A DNA stretch of 64,000 nt from CBDCNH01 sp965219015 (lineage in GTDB: Bacteria > Pseudomonadota > Alphaproteobacteria > Rhodobacterales > Rhodobacteraceae). The DNA is taken from positions 248,001 to 312,000 of the forward strand of contig CBDCNH010000013.1 in the NCBI GenBank assembly GCA_965219015.1. Reading direction: 5' to 3'. Shown here one piece after another: positions 44,709 through 52,690 of this stretch (positions are counted from its first letter, which is position 1; each line of letters starts with the position of its first letter). The notes under the pieces are model-generated. The model was not told the DNA's origin. It did not search any database and was given only the letters and a program-made list of their open reading frames with translations. Made by a program: the position numbers and the translations under genes.

Positions 44709-45583
44709 CAGGCGTCCGCCGGGAGAAGGCTCATCAGATACGCCCCGTAGCGCGACTTGAGGTAGCGCCGGGCGAGCGAGCGCAGCGCCGCGGCGTCGAT
44801 CCAGCCGCGGTCGAACGCGATCTCCTCGGGGCAGCCGGTCTGCAGCCCCTGCCGGTTTTCCAGGGTGCGGACGAAGTTGCCCGCCTCCAGAAGGCTGTCG
44901 TGCGTCCCTGTGTCGAGCCAGGCGTAGCCGCGTCCCATCCGCTTCACCGAGAGAAGCCCGTCCGCGAGGTACATCTCGAGGAGCGTGGTGATCTCCAGCT
45001 CGCCCCGCGCGGAGGGCTGCACCTCGCGCGCCCGGCGCGGCGCGTCGCCGTCGAGGAAGTAGAGCCCGGTGACGGCGTAGCTCGATTTCGGCGCTGCGGG
45101 CTTCTCGACGATGGAGCGGACCTGGTCAGCGGCGTCGAACTCCACGACGCCGTAGCGCTCGGGGTCGGCGACGCGGTAGCCGAACACCGTCCCGCCCGGT
45201 GCCGCATCCGCTGCGTCGAGCATCATCGGCAGGCCGTGCCCGAAGAAGATGTTGTCGCCGAGGACCATCGCCGAGGCAGCACCCGCGAGGAACTCCTCGG
45301 CCAGCAGATACGCCTGCGCCAGCCCGTCCGGCGCGGGCTGCGCGATGTAGGTGAACGCGAGCCCCCATTGCGCGCCGTCGCCGAGGATCCGGCGAAACTG
45401 CTCCTGGTCCGTCGGCGTCGTGATGATCGCGATCTCACGGATGCCGGCGAGCATCAGCACCGACAGCGGGTAGTAGATCATCGGCTTGTCGTAGACCGGC
45501 AGCAGCTGCTTCGAAACGCCTTCGGTGATCGGGTAGAGCCGCGTGCCCGAGCCGCCGGCGAGGATGATGCCGCGCCGGGTCAC
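44708..45583 (-). CDS. rfbA: Glucose-1-phosphate thymidylyltransferase
   Basis: 291 residues from a GTG overlapping the rfbD stop (GTGA). It makes dTDP-glucose from dTTP and glucose-1-phosphate, the first step to dTDP-L-rhamnose. The catalytic motif GGSGTRLYPIT is at about 8-18; YDKPMIYYPLSVLMLAGIREI, LGDNIFFGHGL and WLDTGTHDSLLEAGNFV are family hallmarks. The length is standard. It belongs to the overlapping set rfbC-rfbB-rfbD-rfbA-glycosyltransferase-acetyltransferase. Confidence 0.95.
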   Translation of the reverse strand: MTRRGIILAGGSGTRLYPITEGVSKQLLPVYDKPMIYYPLSVLMLAGIREIAIITTPTDQEQFRRILGDGAQWGLAFTYIAQPAPDGLAQAYLLAEEFLAGAASAMVLGDNIFFGHGLPMMLDAADAAPGGTVFGYRVADPERYGVVEFDAADQVRSIVEKPAAPKSSYAVTGLYFLDGDAPRRAREVQPSARGELEITTLLEMYLADGLLSVKRMGRGYAWLDTGTHDSLLEAGNFVRTLENRQGLQTGCPEEIAFDRGWIDAAALRSLARRYLKSRYGAYLMSLLPADA

Positions 45584-46434
45584 GCGCTGGCCTGCAGCGC
45601 CGTGACGACGTCGGTGAGCGCCGCGCGCCAATCGGGCCGGTAGATGCCGAACACGCGTTCCGTCGCCGCGCAGTCGAGCCGGGAATTGGCCGGACGTGCC
45701 GCGGGCGTCGGATAGTCGGCGGTCGGGATGCCGCGCACCTCGATGGCGAGGCCCGCTTCGGCGAAGACGGCGCGGGCGAAATCGGCCCAGGTCGTGTCAG
45801 GGGCGCCGGCGTAGTGCCAGGTGCCCGTGGCCTCCGGGCGGCGCGCGAGCTCTGGCGCCATCGCGAGGAGGGCCGCCGCGATGCCGGACGCGGGCGTCGG
45901 GCCGCCGGTCTGGTCGTCGACCACACCGACGCTGTCGTGCGTGGCGGCGAGGCGCAGCATGGTTCGGACGAAGTTGGCACCGTCGCCGGAAAACACCCAA
46001 GAGGTCCGCAGGATCGCGTGCGGACCGTCCGCCCCGCGCACGGCCTCCTCGCCGGCGAGCTTGCTGGCGCCATAGACGCCGAGCGGGCCGGTGGGGTCCG
46101 CCGGCCTGCGCGCCTCGATGCCGAAGCCGTCGAACACGTAGTCGGTCGAGACGTGGAGGAACGGGATGCCCCGGCTTGCGGCCCAGCGCGCCACGGCGCC
46201 CGGGCCTGCGGCGTTGACGGTGAAGGCGAGCTCGCGCTCGGTCTCGGCGCGGTCCACGGCGGTATAGGCGGCGGCGTTCAGGATCGCCTCGGGCGGATTT
46301 GCCGCCAGCGCCGCGATGACCGTCTCCGGCTGCGCCAGATCGGCGTCCGGCCGCGCGATCACCGTCGCATCGGGGGCCGCGCGCCGGAGCGCCATCGCGA
46401 CCTGCCCGGTGCCGCCGAGGATCGCGAGCCTCAC
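45580..46434 (-). CDS. rfbD: dTDP-4-dehydrorhamnose reductase
   Basis: 284 residues from a GTG. NADPH-binding GGTGQVA is at about 7-13, the STDYVFDG segment holds the catalytic threonine-aspartate, and YGASKLAGE holds the tyrosine-lysine pair; DQTGGPTPASGIA is also family-specific. It reduces dTDP-4-keto-L-rhamnose to dTDP-L-rhamnose, the last step of the pathway. Both ends overlap neighbouring rfb genes by GTGA. Confidence 0.94.
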   Translation of the reverse strand: MRLAILGGTGQVAMALRRAAPDATVIARPDADLAQPETVIAALAANPPEAILNAAAYTAVDRAETERELAFTVNAAGPGAVARWAASRGIPFLHVSTDYVFDGFGIEARRPADPTGPLGVYGASKLAGEEAVRGADGPHAILRTSWVFSGDGANFVRTMLRLAATHDSVGVVDDQTGGPTPASGIAAALLAMAPELARRPEATGTWHYAGAPDTTWADFARAVFAEAGLAIEVRGIPTADYPTPAARPANSRLDCAATERVFGIYRPDWRAALTDVVTALQASA

Positions 46435-47471
46435 GCCGGCGCCCCGAGCCGCTCGCCCACGCCCCCGCGCGCGAGGATGCCGCGCCACCAAGGCTCGTTG
46501 GCGAGGTACCAGGCGACGGTCCGCTCGAGCCCCTCGGCGAGCGTCACCGAAGGCCGCCAGCCGAGCTCGGCGCGGATGCGCGCGGGGTCGATGGCGTAGC
46601 GCGCGTCGTGGCCGGGCCGGTCGGTGACGAAGGCGATGGCATCGGCGTGCGGGCGGTCGCGCGGCGCCATGCGGTCGAGGATGGCGCAGATCATCCGCAC
46701 GAGGTCGATGTTGCGCGCCTCGTTCTCGCCGCCGATGGCGTAGCTCCGGCCCGGAACGCCCTTCGCCAGCACGGTCAGCAGCGCATCGGCGTGGTCCTCG
46801 ACGTAGAGCCAGTCGCGCACGTTCTCCCCCGCGCCGTAGACCGGGATCGGCTCGCTCGCGAGCGCCTTCAGGATCACCACGGGGATCAGCTTCTCCGGGA
46901 AATGATAGGGCCCATAGTTGTTCGAGCAGTTCGTGAGCAGCGTCGGCAGGCCGTAGGTCTCGTGCCAGGCGCGCACCAGGTGGTCGCTCCCCGCCTTCGT
47001 CGCCGAATAGGGCGAGTTCGGCGCATAGGGCGTGTCCTCGGTGAAGGCGCCCGTGGCCCCGAGGGTTCCGAACACCTCGTCGGTCGAGACGTGGTGGAAG
47101 CGGAACGCCTCCGGGCGGCCCGCCCTGGTCCAGTACGCGCGCGCGGCCTCGAGGAGATGAAAGGTGCCGAGCACGTTGGTCTCGACGAAGCTCGCCGGCC
47201 CGTCGATCGAGCGGTCGACGTGGCTCTCGGCCGCGAGGTGCATGATCGCGTCGGGGCGGTGCGCGTCGAGCACGCGGTCGAGTGCTTCGCGGTCGCGGAT
47301 GTCGGCGTGCTCGAAGGCATAGAGCGGCTCTGAGGCGACGGATGCCACGTTGCCGTGCGACGCAGCGTAGGTCTCGGCATCGAGGTTGACGACGCCGTGG
47401 CCGTCCGCGATCGCCCGCCGCACCACCGCGGAGCCGATGAACCCGAGCCCGCCGGTGACGAGGAGCTTCAC
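46431..47471 (-). CDS. rfbB: dTDP-glucose 4,6-dehydratase
   Basis: 346 residues from a GTG overlapping the rfbC stop. NAD-binding TGGLGFIGSAVVR is at the N-terminus; HLAAESHVDRSIDGP, STDEVFGTLG and the catalytic YSATK follow; NNYGPYHFPEKLIP and YVEDHADAL are typical of RmlB. The enzyme converts dTDP-glucose to dTDP-4-keto-6-deoxyglucose, the second step to dTDP-L-rhamnose. Standard length and intact active site. Confidence 0.95.
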   Translation of the reverse strand: MKLLVTGGLGFIGSAVVRRAIADGHGVVNLDAETYAASHGNVASVASEPLYAFEHADIRDREALDRVLDAHRPDAIMHLAAESHVDRSIDGPASFVETNVLGTFHLLEAARAYWTRAGRPEAFRFHHVSTDEVFGTLGATGAFTEDTPYAPNSPYSATKAGSDHLVRAWHETYGLPTLLTNCSNNYGPYHFPEKLIPVVILKALASEPIPVYGAGENVRDWLYVEDHADALLTVLAKGVPGRSYAIGGENEARNIDLVRMICAILDRMAPRDRPHADAIAFVTDRPGHDARYAIDPARIRAELGWRPSVTLAEGLERTVAWYLANEPWWRGILARGGVGERLGAPA

Positions 47472-48040
47472 GCCGGCACCTCGAAGCCGTGCCGGAACGG
47501 GCTCTCCCAGGCGCCGAGACGCGGCGCGGCACGGTCCTTGTCGGAGAGGATCGGGTCGCCGGCGAGGCCCCAGTCGATGCCGATGGCGGGATCGTCCCAG
47601 GCGACAGCACCGTCGCACTCGGGCGCATAGTAGTCGGTGCATTTGTAGACGATCTCGGTGTCGTCCTCGCGCGTCGCGAAGCCGTGCAGGAACCCCGCCG
47701 GGATCAGGAGCTGCCGCCCGTTCTCGAAGCTGAGGTCCACCCCGACCCAGCGCCCGAACGTGCGCGAGCCCGTCCGCACGTCCACCGCCACGTCGAGGAG
47801 CCGCCCCCGGCCGCAGCGCACGAGCTTGGCCTGCGCGTGCGGCGGCGATTGGTAGTGCAGCCCGCGCACGGTGCCGGCCCGCGCCGACAGCGAATGGTTG
47901 TCCTGCACGAAGTCGAGCTCGATGCCGGCCTCGGCGAGCGCCCGGCGGCTCCAGCTCTCCGAGAAGAATCCGCGCGCATCGCCGAAGCGGCGCGGCTCGA
48001 GGATCACCACGCCGTCGAGGGCGGTCGGCTCGATCTTCAT
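47468..48040 (-). CDS. rfbC: dTDP-4-dehydrorhamnose 3,5-epimerase
   Basis: 190 residues, first gene of the operon. The start at 48040 (MKIEPTALDGVVILEP) has GGAGA about 9 bases upstream. RmlC hallmarks are DARGFFSESW, QDNHSLSARAGTVRGLHYQSPPHAQAKLVRC with the active-site histidine in RGLHYQ, and IPAGFLHGFATRED. It epimerises dTDP-4-keto-6-deoxyglucose at C3 and C5. The operon promoter should lie in the gap upstream, where I recognise no specific site. Confidence 0.95.
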   Translation of the reverse strand: MKIEPTALDGVVILEPRRFGDARGFFSESWSRRALAEAGIELDFVQDNHSLSARAGTVRGLHYQSPPHAQAKLVRCGRGRLLDVAVDVRTGSRTFGRWVGVDLSFENGRQLLIPAGFLHGFATREDDTEIVYKCTDYYAPECDGAVAWDDPAIGIDWGLAGDPILSDKDRAAPRLGAWESPFRHGFEVPA

Positions 48041-48160
48041 GGGCACGTCTCCGGTCGAACGCGCTCGCTCTAGCAACGCCCCGGCGCGAAGTCACGCCGC
48101 AATCGGTGGCCAATGCTGCGCTGCGGCAGACTGGCGCCGGGCGCGCCACCGTTCACCCAG

Positions 48161-48413
48161 ATGCAGCACGTGATGACGATCGGCCGGCCCGGCTCCCGCA
48201 AATCGACCCTTGCGCGGGCGATCGGCGCAGCGACAGGCCTGACCGGCGTGCGGCCACGGTCATCGGCGGGCTGGCCGAAGGGAGCGGCCCCAAGCGAATA
48301 GACCGCGATCTGCCGCGAGGTCCATGCACGCGAGACTTGGACCTTCGAGGACCGTGGAGCCGTTTCTGACCACGGCGGCGGCGCCCCTGAGGCGCGCCCT
48401 TGCGCCCGGTCAT
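48161..48413 (+). pseudogene. Decayed N-terminal fragment of a P-loop adenylate-kinase-like ATPase
   Basis: Reading from the ATG at 48161, one frame gives MQHVMTIGRPGSRKSTLARA, close to the start of small P-loop kinases of the FlaR/adenylate-kinase-like kind, but with R for the essential glycine of Walker A (GRPGSRKST). A TAG interrupts at 48299-48301; beyond it the same frame continues with CREVHARETWTFEDRGA, which resembles the next conserved stretch (AREAWIFEG) of that family. Nothing matching the C-terminal half follows; the frame reaches the 3' end of tRNA-Pro. It is best read as a dead remnant in an otherwise empty 373-base gap. Family assignment is from memory. Confidence 0.55.
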
Positions 48414-48490
48414 TGGTCGGAGTGAGAGGATTCGAACCTCCGACCCCCTGCTCCCGAAGCAGGTGCGCTACCGGGCTGCGCTACACTCCG
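48414..48490 (-). tRNA. tRNA-Pro (anticodon CGG)
   Basis: A 77-base cloverleaf on the minus strand with encoded CCA. The acceptor stem is CGGAGTG/CACTCCG, the D stem GCGC/GCGC, the anticodon stem CCTGC/GCAGG around loop TTCGGGA with anticodon CGG, and the T stem GGAGG/CCTCT around TTCGAAT. It reads CCG codons. The pseudogene fragment ends at its 3' end. Confidence 0.96.
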
Positions 48491-48538
48491 ACCGGACTTC
48501 GGCGGGTTAGCCGCACCGGGCTTGCGATGCAAGGGGTG

Positions 48539-49483
48539 TCAGCGGCCGGACACGGCGTCGAAGCGGGGGGCGACGGAGGTGACGGCGCGGCTCCGGGCGT
48601 GACGGACGGGCTGGGTGACGGAGACCCGCATCCGCCCTTCGCGCACCACGATGTAGACGCCCGAGGCGATGATGATGGCGATCCCGATGGCGGCGGAGAG
48701 GGACGGCCGCTCGCCGAAGAAGAGCGCGCCGTAGACCGAGGCCCAGACGATCTGCGAGTATTGCATCGGGGCGACGATGCCCGCCTCGCCCGCGCGGTAG
48801 GCCGCGATCAGGCACAGCGCGGCCAGGGAGGAGAAGACCGCGATCACCGCGAGCGCGCCGAGGTCGCCGATGGGCAGCGGCCGGTAGGCGAAGGGCATGG
48901 CACACCCCATCACGACGAAGTTGCCGAGCATCGGATAGAGCAGCATCACCGCCGGGCGCTCGCGTCCGCCGATCTTGCGGAGGAGGATCGCCGCGATCGC
49001 CCCTCCGACTGCCGCCGCCAGGGCGGCGAGATGGCCGAGCGTCAGCGTCGCGGCGCCTGGCCTGACGACGATGAGCACGCCGACCAGCCCCACGATGACG
49101 GCCGCCCAGCGTCTGAGCCGCACCGTCTCGCCGAGGATCGGAATCGCGAGGACGGTGATGAGGAGCGGAGTGGCGAAAAGGATCGCGTAGACCTGCGCGA
49201 GCGGCAGGTGGGAAAAGGCGTAGAATGCACCAAAGGCGGTGACGACCGTGTTGAGGGTTCGGATCGCCGCGAGACGCGGCAGCTTCGGACGCAGGTTGCC
49301 GTCGGTCCGGTCGCGCATCAGCATGACCGTGACGACCGGAAAGCTCAGCAGCGTGCTGAAAAAGACGATCTGAAACGCGGAGTACGTGCCGCCGAGGTAC
49401 TTCACCACGACGTCGTGCGTCGCGTAGATGCCAAAGCCGAGGAGCGCCATGAGCGCGCCGCGCAGGTTCGAACCGCCGGGCAT
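48539..49483 (-). CDS. EamA/DMT-family transporter
   Basis: 314 residues with ten predicted membrane segments in two homologous EamA halves, the second starting near residue 150 (LGHLAALAAAVGGAIAAILLRKIG). The N-terminus ALMALLGFGIYATHDVVVKYLGG and the segment VVRPGA at the end of the first half are typical of the family. Such proteins export metabolites or amino acids, or take up small solutes; no substrate can be assigned. It stands alone, 48 bases from tRNA-Pro. Confidence 0.87.
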   Translation of the reverse strand: MPGGSNLRGALMALLGFGIYATHDVVVKYLGGTYSAFQIVFFSTLLSFPVVTVMLMRDRTDGNLRPKLPRLAAIRTLNTVVTAFGAFYAFSHLPLAQVYAILFATPLLITVLAIPILGETVRLRRWAAVIVGLVGVLIVVRPGAATLTLGHLAALAAAVGGAIAAILLRKIGGRERPAVMLLYPMLGNFVVMGCAMPFAYRPLPIGDLGALAVIAVFSSLAALCLIAAYRAGEAGIVAPMQYSQIVWASVYGALFFGERPSLSAAIGIAIIIASGVYIVVREGRMRVSVTQPVRHARSRAVTSVAPRFDAVSGR

Positions 49484-49548
49484 CAGGATGACCTCAGAGA
49501 CTGCTGCCGTCGCAACCTACAGGATTGTAGCGGCGCCTCAACGGCGCG

Positions 49549-49917
49549 TCATACGATTGTCGCCGCCAGTGCTGCGTGGAGGTCGTCGTAGCGGATCGGC
49601 TTCGACAGGATGCGGTGATTGCAGAACGCGGCGGGCAGGTTCTCCTCCGAGCCGCCCGAGAGGAAGAGATACGGCACGCCCGCGCGCTCGAGCGCTTCCG
49701 CGATCGGGAAGGACGTCTCGTGGCCGAGGTTGATGTCGAGAACGGCGCCCGACAGGCCTGGTGTCGCGGCGAGCGCGATGGCGCGGTCCACGGTGCCGAC
49801 GGGCCCGACGACCGTCCAGCCCGCTGCCTCGAGCTCGGCTTCGATGTCCATCGCGATCAGCACCTCGTCCTCGACCACGAGGATCCTGCCGGCATCGGAC
49901 GTCGTCACGTCGTTCAT
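49549..49917 (-). CDS. Single-domain response regulator (receiver)
   Basis: 122 residues, only a receiver domain. The acidic pair is in VVEDEVLIA, the phosphoacceptor aspartate in GAVLDINLG (near residue 61), the switch serine in LFLSGGS and the lysine in ILSKPIR. No output domain follows. Stand-alone receivers of this kind often act as phosphate sinks or intermediates for HWE-type kinases in alphaproteobacterial stress signalling; that role is inferred from the nepR-ecfG genes 2.7 kb away. The ATG at 49917 has AGGG 8 bases upstream; a GTG at 49926 is possible. Confidence 0.85.
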   Translation of the reverse strand: MNDVTTSDAGRILVVEDEVLIAMDIEAELEAAGWTVVGPVGTVDRAIALAATPGLSGAVLDINLGHETSFPIAEALERAGVPYLFLSGGSEENLPAAFCNHRILSKPIRYDDLHAALAATIV

Positions 49918-50047
49918 TTTCGGCACCCTGCGGGAAAAACTGCACGCCTGCGGCCGAGATGCGGGTCGCCTGCGCCGTCGCCCTAGCGGAATTGGAAGTC
50001 AGCGTTGCCGCGCCGTCAAGCAGAAGGTCGCGAGACACATCGCCGGG

Positions 50048-50212
50048 TCAGGGTGCCCGGCGGTTCGAGTCCGCGTCGGAGGCGAGCGAGGATTTCGGCG
50101 CGTTGGGGTCGTTCTTCCGATCTTCCGTCTTTTTCTTGCTGACCAGCGCAAAGATGATGAACGCAAGGAACGTGAAGAGCGCGAGCAGCACGATGATGTA
50201 CGTGGCATCCAT
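50048..50212 (-). CDS. Small single-span membrane protein
   Basis: 54 residues, too short for most gene finders. One membrane helix occupies about 4-24 (ATYIIVLLALFTFLAFIIFA), followed by a lysine-rich, highly charged tail (KKKTEDRKNDPNAPKS). CAGGAGA lies 8 bases before the ATG and an EcfG-type promoter pattern lies 50-74 bases upstream. I do not recognise a family. The composition suggests an inner-membrane protein with its tail in the cytoplasm, produced under stress. Confidence 0.7.
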   Translation of the reverse strand: MDATYIIVLLALFTFLAFIIFALVSKKKTEDRKNDPNAPKSSLASDADSNRRAP

Positions 50213-50261
50213 GGGCGTGTCTCCTGCTGGAATGATCGGCCGAACTCGGCAAGTATGGCCG

Positions 50262-50286
50262 AACACCCGGCGTGCGGCCTTGTTCC
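50262..50286 (-). promoter_or_regulatory. EcfG-type promoter, GGAAC-N16-TGTT
   Basis: On the minus strand GGAAC (50286-50282) and GTT (50264-50262) are separated by 17 bases, the spacing of alphaproteobacterial EcfG promoters (consensus GGAAC-N16/17-CGTT). One consensus base differs (T for C). It lies 50 bases upstream of the 54-residue membrane protein gene at 50212. Confidence 0.6.
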
Positions 50287-50318
50287 CGCCCGGACGCACC
50301 CTCACTTGGAGACCTGCC

Positions 50319-51014
50319 GTGCGCATCAAGATGACCGAGGCCCTTGCCCTGCGCGCGCGCGCAGGGAGCGACCATTTCCCCTTGATCGAGGCATTCTTCG
50401 ATCGCGAGACCTGGCGGCTCGCCTATCTCGCGGTCGAGACCGGCGGCTGGTTCAGCCACACGGATGTCGTGCTTGCGGCACGGCTTTTCGGCGCGCCCGA
50501 CATCGACGCGAAGGAGTGGCCGGTGACGGTCGAGGAGGAGGCCGTGAAGACTGCGCCCGAATGGTCGGGTGGCTCGGTGCCTTGGCTCGTCGACGCGCTG
50601 CCGCCGGTGTTCGTCGGCCCGTTCGGCAACACGACGTCGCCGCTGATGATGCAGGCCATCCTCGCCGACGCAATGGATGACGACGAGGGCGGCGCGGTCG
50701 ACGCCAAGGCGGGCGACCGGGCAGTGCGCCGCTTCGAGCATTTCGGGGCCTGGCGCGACCGGCCCGTGTTCGGCGTCGACGGCGAGTTCGGGCCGCTGAC
50801 CGACCTCATCTTCGAGACGTCGGACGGGCGGATCACGCATTTCGGCGTCGAGTTCGACGGCGGCATCGTGGCCGTACCGGTGGGTCGCCTGCACAGCATC
50901 CCGGAGGGGGGGACGCATCTTGTCCTCGATCTTTCCCGGGCCGACATCACGGCCGCTTACGCGGCGGCAGAGCTTGAGAGCTTGAGCGATGACCAGACCC
51001 AGCGACTCGCCTGA
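50319..51014 (+). CDS. PRC-barrel domain protein (cytoplasmic)
   Basis: 231 residues from a GTG at 50319, chosen because GGAG lies 7 bases upstream; an ATG at 50331 is the next option. Two PRC-barrel-like halves are visible, about 5-110 (HFPLIEAFFDRETWRLAYLAVETGGWF) and about 145-225 (DGEFGPLTDLIFETSDGRITHFGVEF then VAVPVGRL). PRC barrels bind proteins, RNA or cofactors; no catalytic motif is seen. No signal peptide, unlike the next gene. It is divergent from the small membrane protein and has no visible EcfG site of its own. Confidence 0.8.
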   Translation: MRIKMTEALALRARAGSDHFPLIEAFFDRETWRLAYLAVETGGWFSHTDVVLAARLFGAPDIDAKEWPVTVEEEAVKTAPEWSGGSVPWLVDALPPVFVGPFGNTTSPLMMQAILADAMDDDEGGAVDAKAGDRAVRRFEHFGAWRDRPVFGVDGEFGPLTDLIFETSDGRITHFGVEFDGGIVAVPVGRLHSIPEGGTHLVLDLSRADITAAYAAAELESLSDDQTQRLA

Positions 51015-51027
51015 AACGTGCATTTCA

Positions 51028-51052
51028 GGAACCCGATCCGGCTTCGCACGTT
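51028..51052 (+). promoter_or_regulatory. EcfG-type promoter, GGAAC-N16-CGTT (perfect)
   Basis: GGAAC at 51028-51032 and CGTT at 51049-51052, separated by 16 bases, match the general-stress sigma factor consensus exactly. The -10 element ends 46 bases before the ATG of the periplasmic PRC-barrel gene at 51099. It lies in the short gap after the preceding gene, so the downstream gene can be switched on separately. Confidence 0.75.
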
Positions 51053-51098
51053 GGTTCGTTGAGGGCGTCATGGCCCGACGAACTGATTGGAGAGAGTT

Positions 51099-52061
51099 AT
51101 GAAGGTTCTTCTTGCATCCACTGCCCTTGCGGCGCTCGTCGCCGGTCCGCTGCTCGCGCAAACGGCAACGACGACCGACAGCGAGATGTTCATGCAATCC
51201 GTCCCTGCTGACGATATCCGGGCGTCGGATTTCATCGGCCACAATCTTTACGCAGCGCCTGGCGAGGTGGCGATGACGCCCATCGCCGACGCACCCGACG
51301 ATTGGCAGGATCTGGGCTCGATCAACGACGTGCTGATGACGGCTGACGGCAAGGTCGATGCCGTCCTGATCGATGTCGGCGGATTTCTCGGGATCGGCTC
51401 GAAGACGGTCGCGCTCACGATGGCGAGCGTCAAGATCGTGCCGGACTCGGACGCGACCGGCGAGTTCTTCCTCGCATCGACGCTGTCCAAGGACACCCTG
51501 AACGCGGCGCCGGAGTTCACGATGCCGGGCGAGCAAGCGGCGAACACAACGACCACCGCTCCGGCCGTGACGCCTGCGCCATCCGTGACGGGCACGGGGG
51601 ACAATACCGCAGCGGCGGGGTCGTCCACGGTGGCGCCCGCCGACGGCACGATGGGAAACACCGCTACTTCCGCGACGGCCGGCACGGCGGCAGCAGGCGG
51701 TGCAGTCGCGGGAGGTGCGGCGTCGATGGCGGACGGGACCGCCACGGCTCCCGCGGATCCGAACGCGGGGTATTCCGAAGTCTCCGCGGCTGATCTCACG
51801 TCCGAAGAGATGAAGGGCGCCGCGGTCTACGACAGCGATAACCAGTGGATCGGCGAAGTGGGCAACCTGGTGCTCGCCGAGGACGGGAAGGTGTCGAAAG
51901 CCGTGATCGATGTCGGCGGCTTTCTCGGCATCGGCGAGAAGCCCGTCGCGCTCGACATGCAGGACCTGACGCTGATGCGGAAACCGGATGGCGGTGATTT
52001 GCGCGTCAAGGTGTCGTCGAGCGAAGCTGATCTGAAGGCAATGCCTGAATACAAGAACTGA
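51099..52061 (+). CDS. Exported protein with two PRC-barrel domains
   Basis: 320 residues. A signal peptide (1-19, ending PLLAQ after LVAG) is followed by a first PRC barrel (about 38-120: DWQDLGSINDVLMTADGKVDAVLIDVGGFLGIG), an Ala/Thr/Gly-rich linker (about 140-225), and a second barrel (about 230-315) repeating the motif VIDVGGFLGIGEKPVALDM. The near-identical LIDVGGFLGIG and VIDVGGFLGIG show internal duplication. The ATG at 51099 has GGAG about 6-8 bases upstream. It follows a perfect EcfG promoter pattern and ends just before a strong terminator. Likely a periplasmic stress protein of unknown biochemical role. Confidence 0.82.
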   Translation: MKVLLASTALAALVAGPLLAQTATTTDSEMFMQSVPADDIRASDFIGHNLYAAPGEVAMTPIADAPDDWQDLGSINDVLMTADGKVDAVLIDVGGFLGIGSKTVALTMASVKIVPDSDATGEFFLASTLSKDTLNAAPEFTMPGEQAANTTTTAPAVTPAPSVTGTGDNTAAAGSSTVAPADGTMGNTATSATAGTAAAGGAVAGGAASMADGTATAPADPNAGYSEVSAADLTSEEMKGAAVYDSDNQWIGEVGNLVLAEDGKVSKAVIDVGGFLGIGEKPVALDMQDLTLMRKPDGGDLRVKVSSSEADLKAMPEYKN

Positions 52062-52080
52062 TCGCTCGACCTGCGATGTG

Positions 52081-52104
52081 ATGGGCCCTTCGGGGCCCAT
52101 TTTC
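52081..52104 (+). terminator. Rho-independent terminator
   Basis: An 8-base stem ATGGGCCC/GGGCCCAT with a TTCG tetraloop, followed by TTTTC, placed 19 bases after the stop of the exported PRC-barrel gene. The T-run is on the plus strand, so it ends that transcript; the convergent ecfG ends at 52109. Confidence 0.85.
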
Positions 52105-52108
52105 TTGT

Positions 52109-52690
52109 CTACAGGATGGATCGGTTGCTGCTGGCGATGACCGCGACGGTCGCGCGATCGGTCAGCTCGAAGGGCTCGCGTTCGTCGATCGACATCTGGG
52201 CGACCAGCCGGCGACGGCCGCGGTTGATCCGGCTCTTGATCGTCCCGATGGCACAGCCGCACATCCGGGCGGCCTCTTCATAGGAAAATCCGGATGCGCC
52301 CACGAGGATCAACGCCTCGCGCTGCTCCGGAGGCAGGGCCGCGAAGGCGAGCTGAAAGTCCCGCATCTGCAGTCGCCCGTCATGCGCGGGCTTCTCCGCA
52401 AGCCCGGCGGCGGCGACCCCATCCGTATCGGACACGACCCAGCGCGACCGGCGGCAATCGGAGTAGAACGTGTTGCGGAGGATGGTGAAGAGCCAGGCGC
52501 GCATGTTCGTGCCGGGCTCGAAGCGGTGGATGTTGCTCCAGGCCTTCACGATCGTGTCCTGCACCAGGTCGTCGGCGGCACTTCCGGTGCGCGTGAGACT
52601 GATCGCGAACGCTCGGAGCGCCGGCAGATAGGTGATTATCTCGTCTCGCGAATCGACGGCCGTGATGTCTGGAAGGTCATGGTCCGCCAT
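52109..52690 (-). CDS. ecfG: General stress response sigma factor EcfG
   Basis: 193 residues. Region 2 includes DEIITYLPALRAFAISLTR, ADDLVQDTIVKAWSNI and FEPGTNMRAWLFTILRNTFYS; region 4 includes LPPEQREALILVGASGFSYEEAARMCGCAIGTIKSRINRGR. These match EcfG (ECF15) sigma factors of Rhodobacterales closely. EcfG is held by NepR and released when phosphorylated PhyR captures NepR. The start at 52690 has AGGA 6-8 bases upstream and lies inside nepR, overlapping it by 55 bases. phyR is not in the window. Confidence 0.92.
   Translation of the reverse strand: MADHDLPDITAVDSRDEIITYLPALRAFAISLTRTGSAADDLVQDTIVKAWSNIHRFEPGTNMRAWLFTILRNTFYSDCRRSRWVVSDTDGVAAAGLAEKPAHDGRLQMRDFQLAFAALPPEQREALILVGASGFSYEEAARMCGCAIGTIKSRINRGRRRLVAQMSIDEREPFELTDRATVAVIASSNRSIL

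Noticed and set aside
42120..44750. An 876-codon plus-strand frame opposite the glycosyltransferase
   Set aside because: Same cause: low-complexity Arg/Asp composition, no ribosome site, and the opposite strand encodes clear GT domains.
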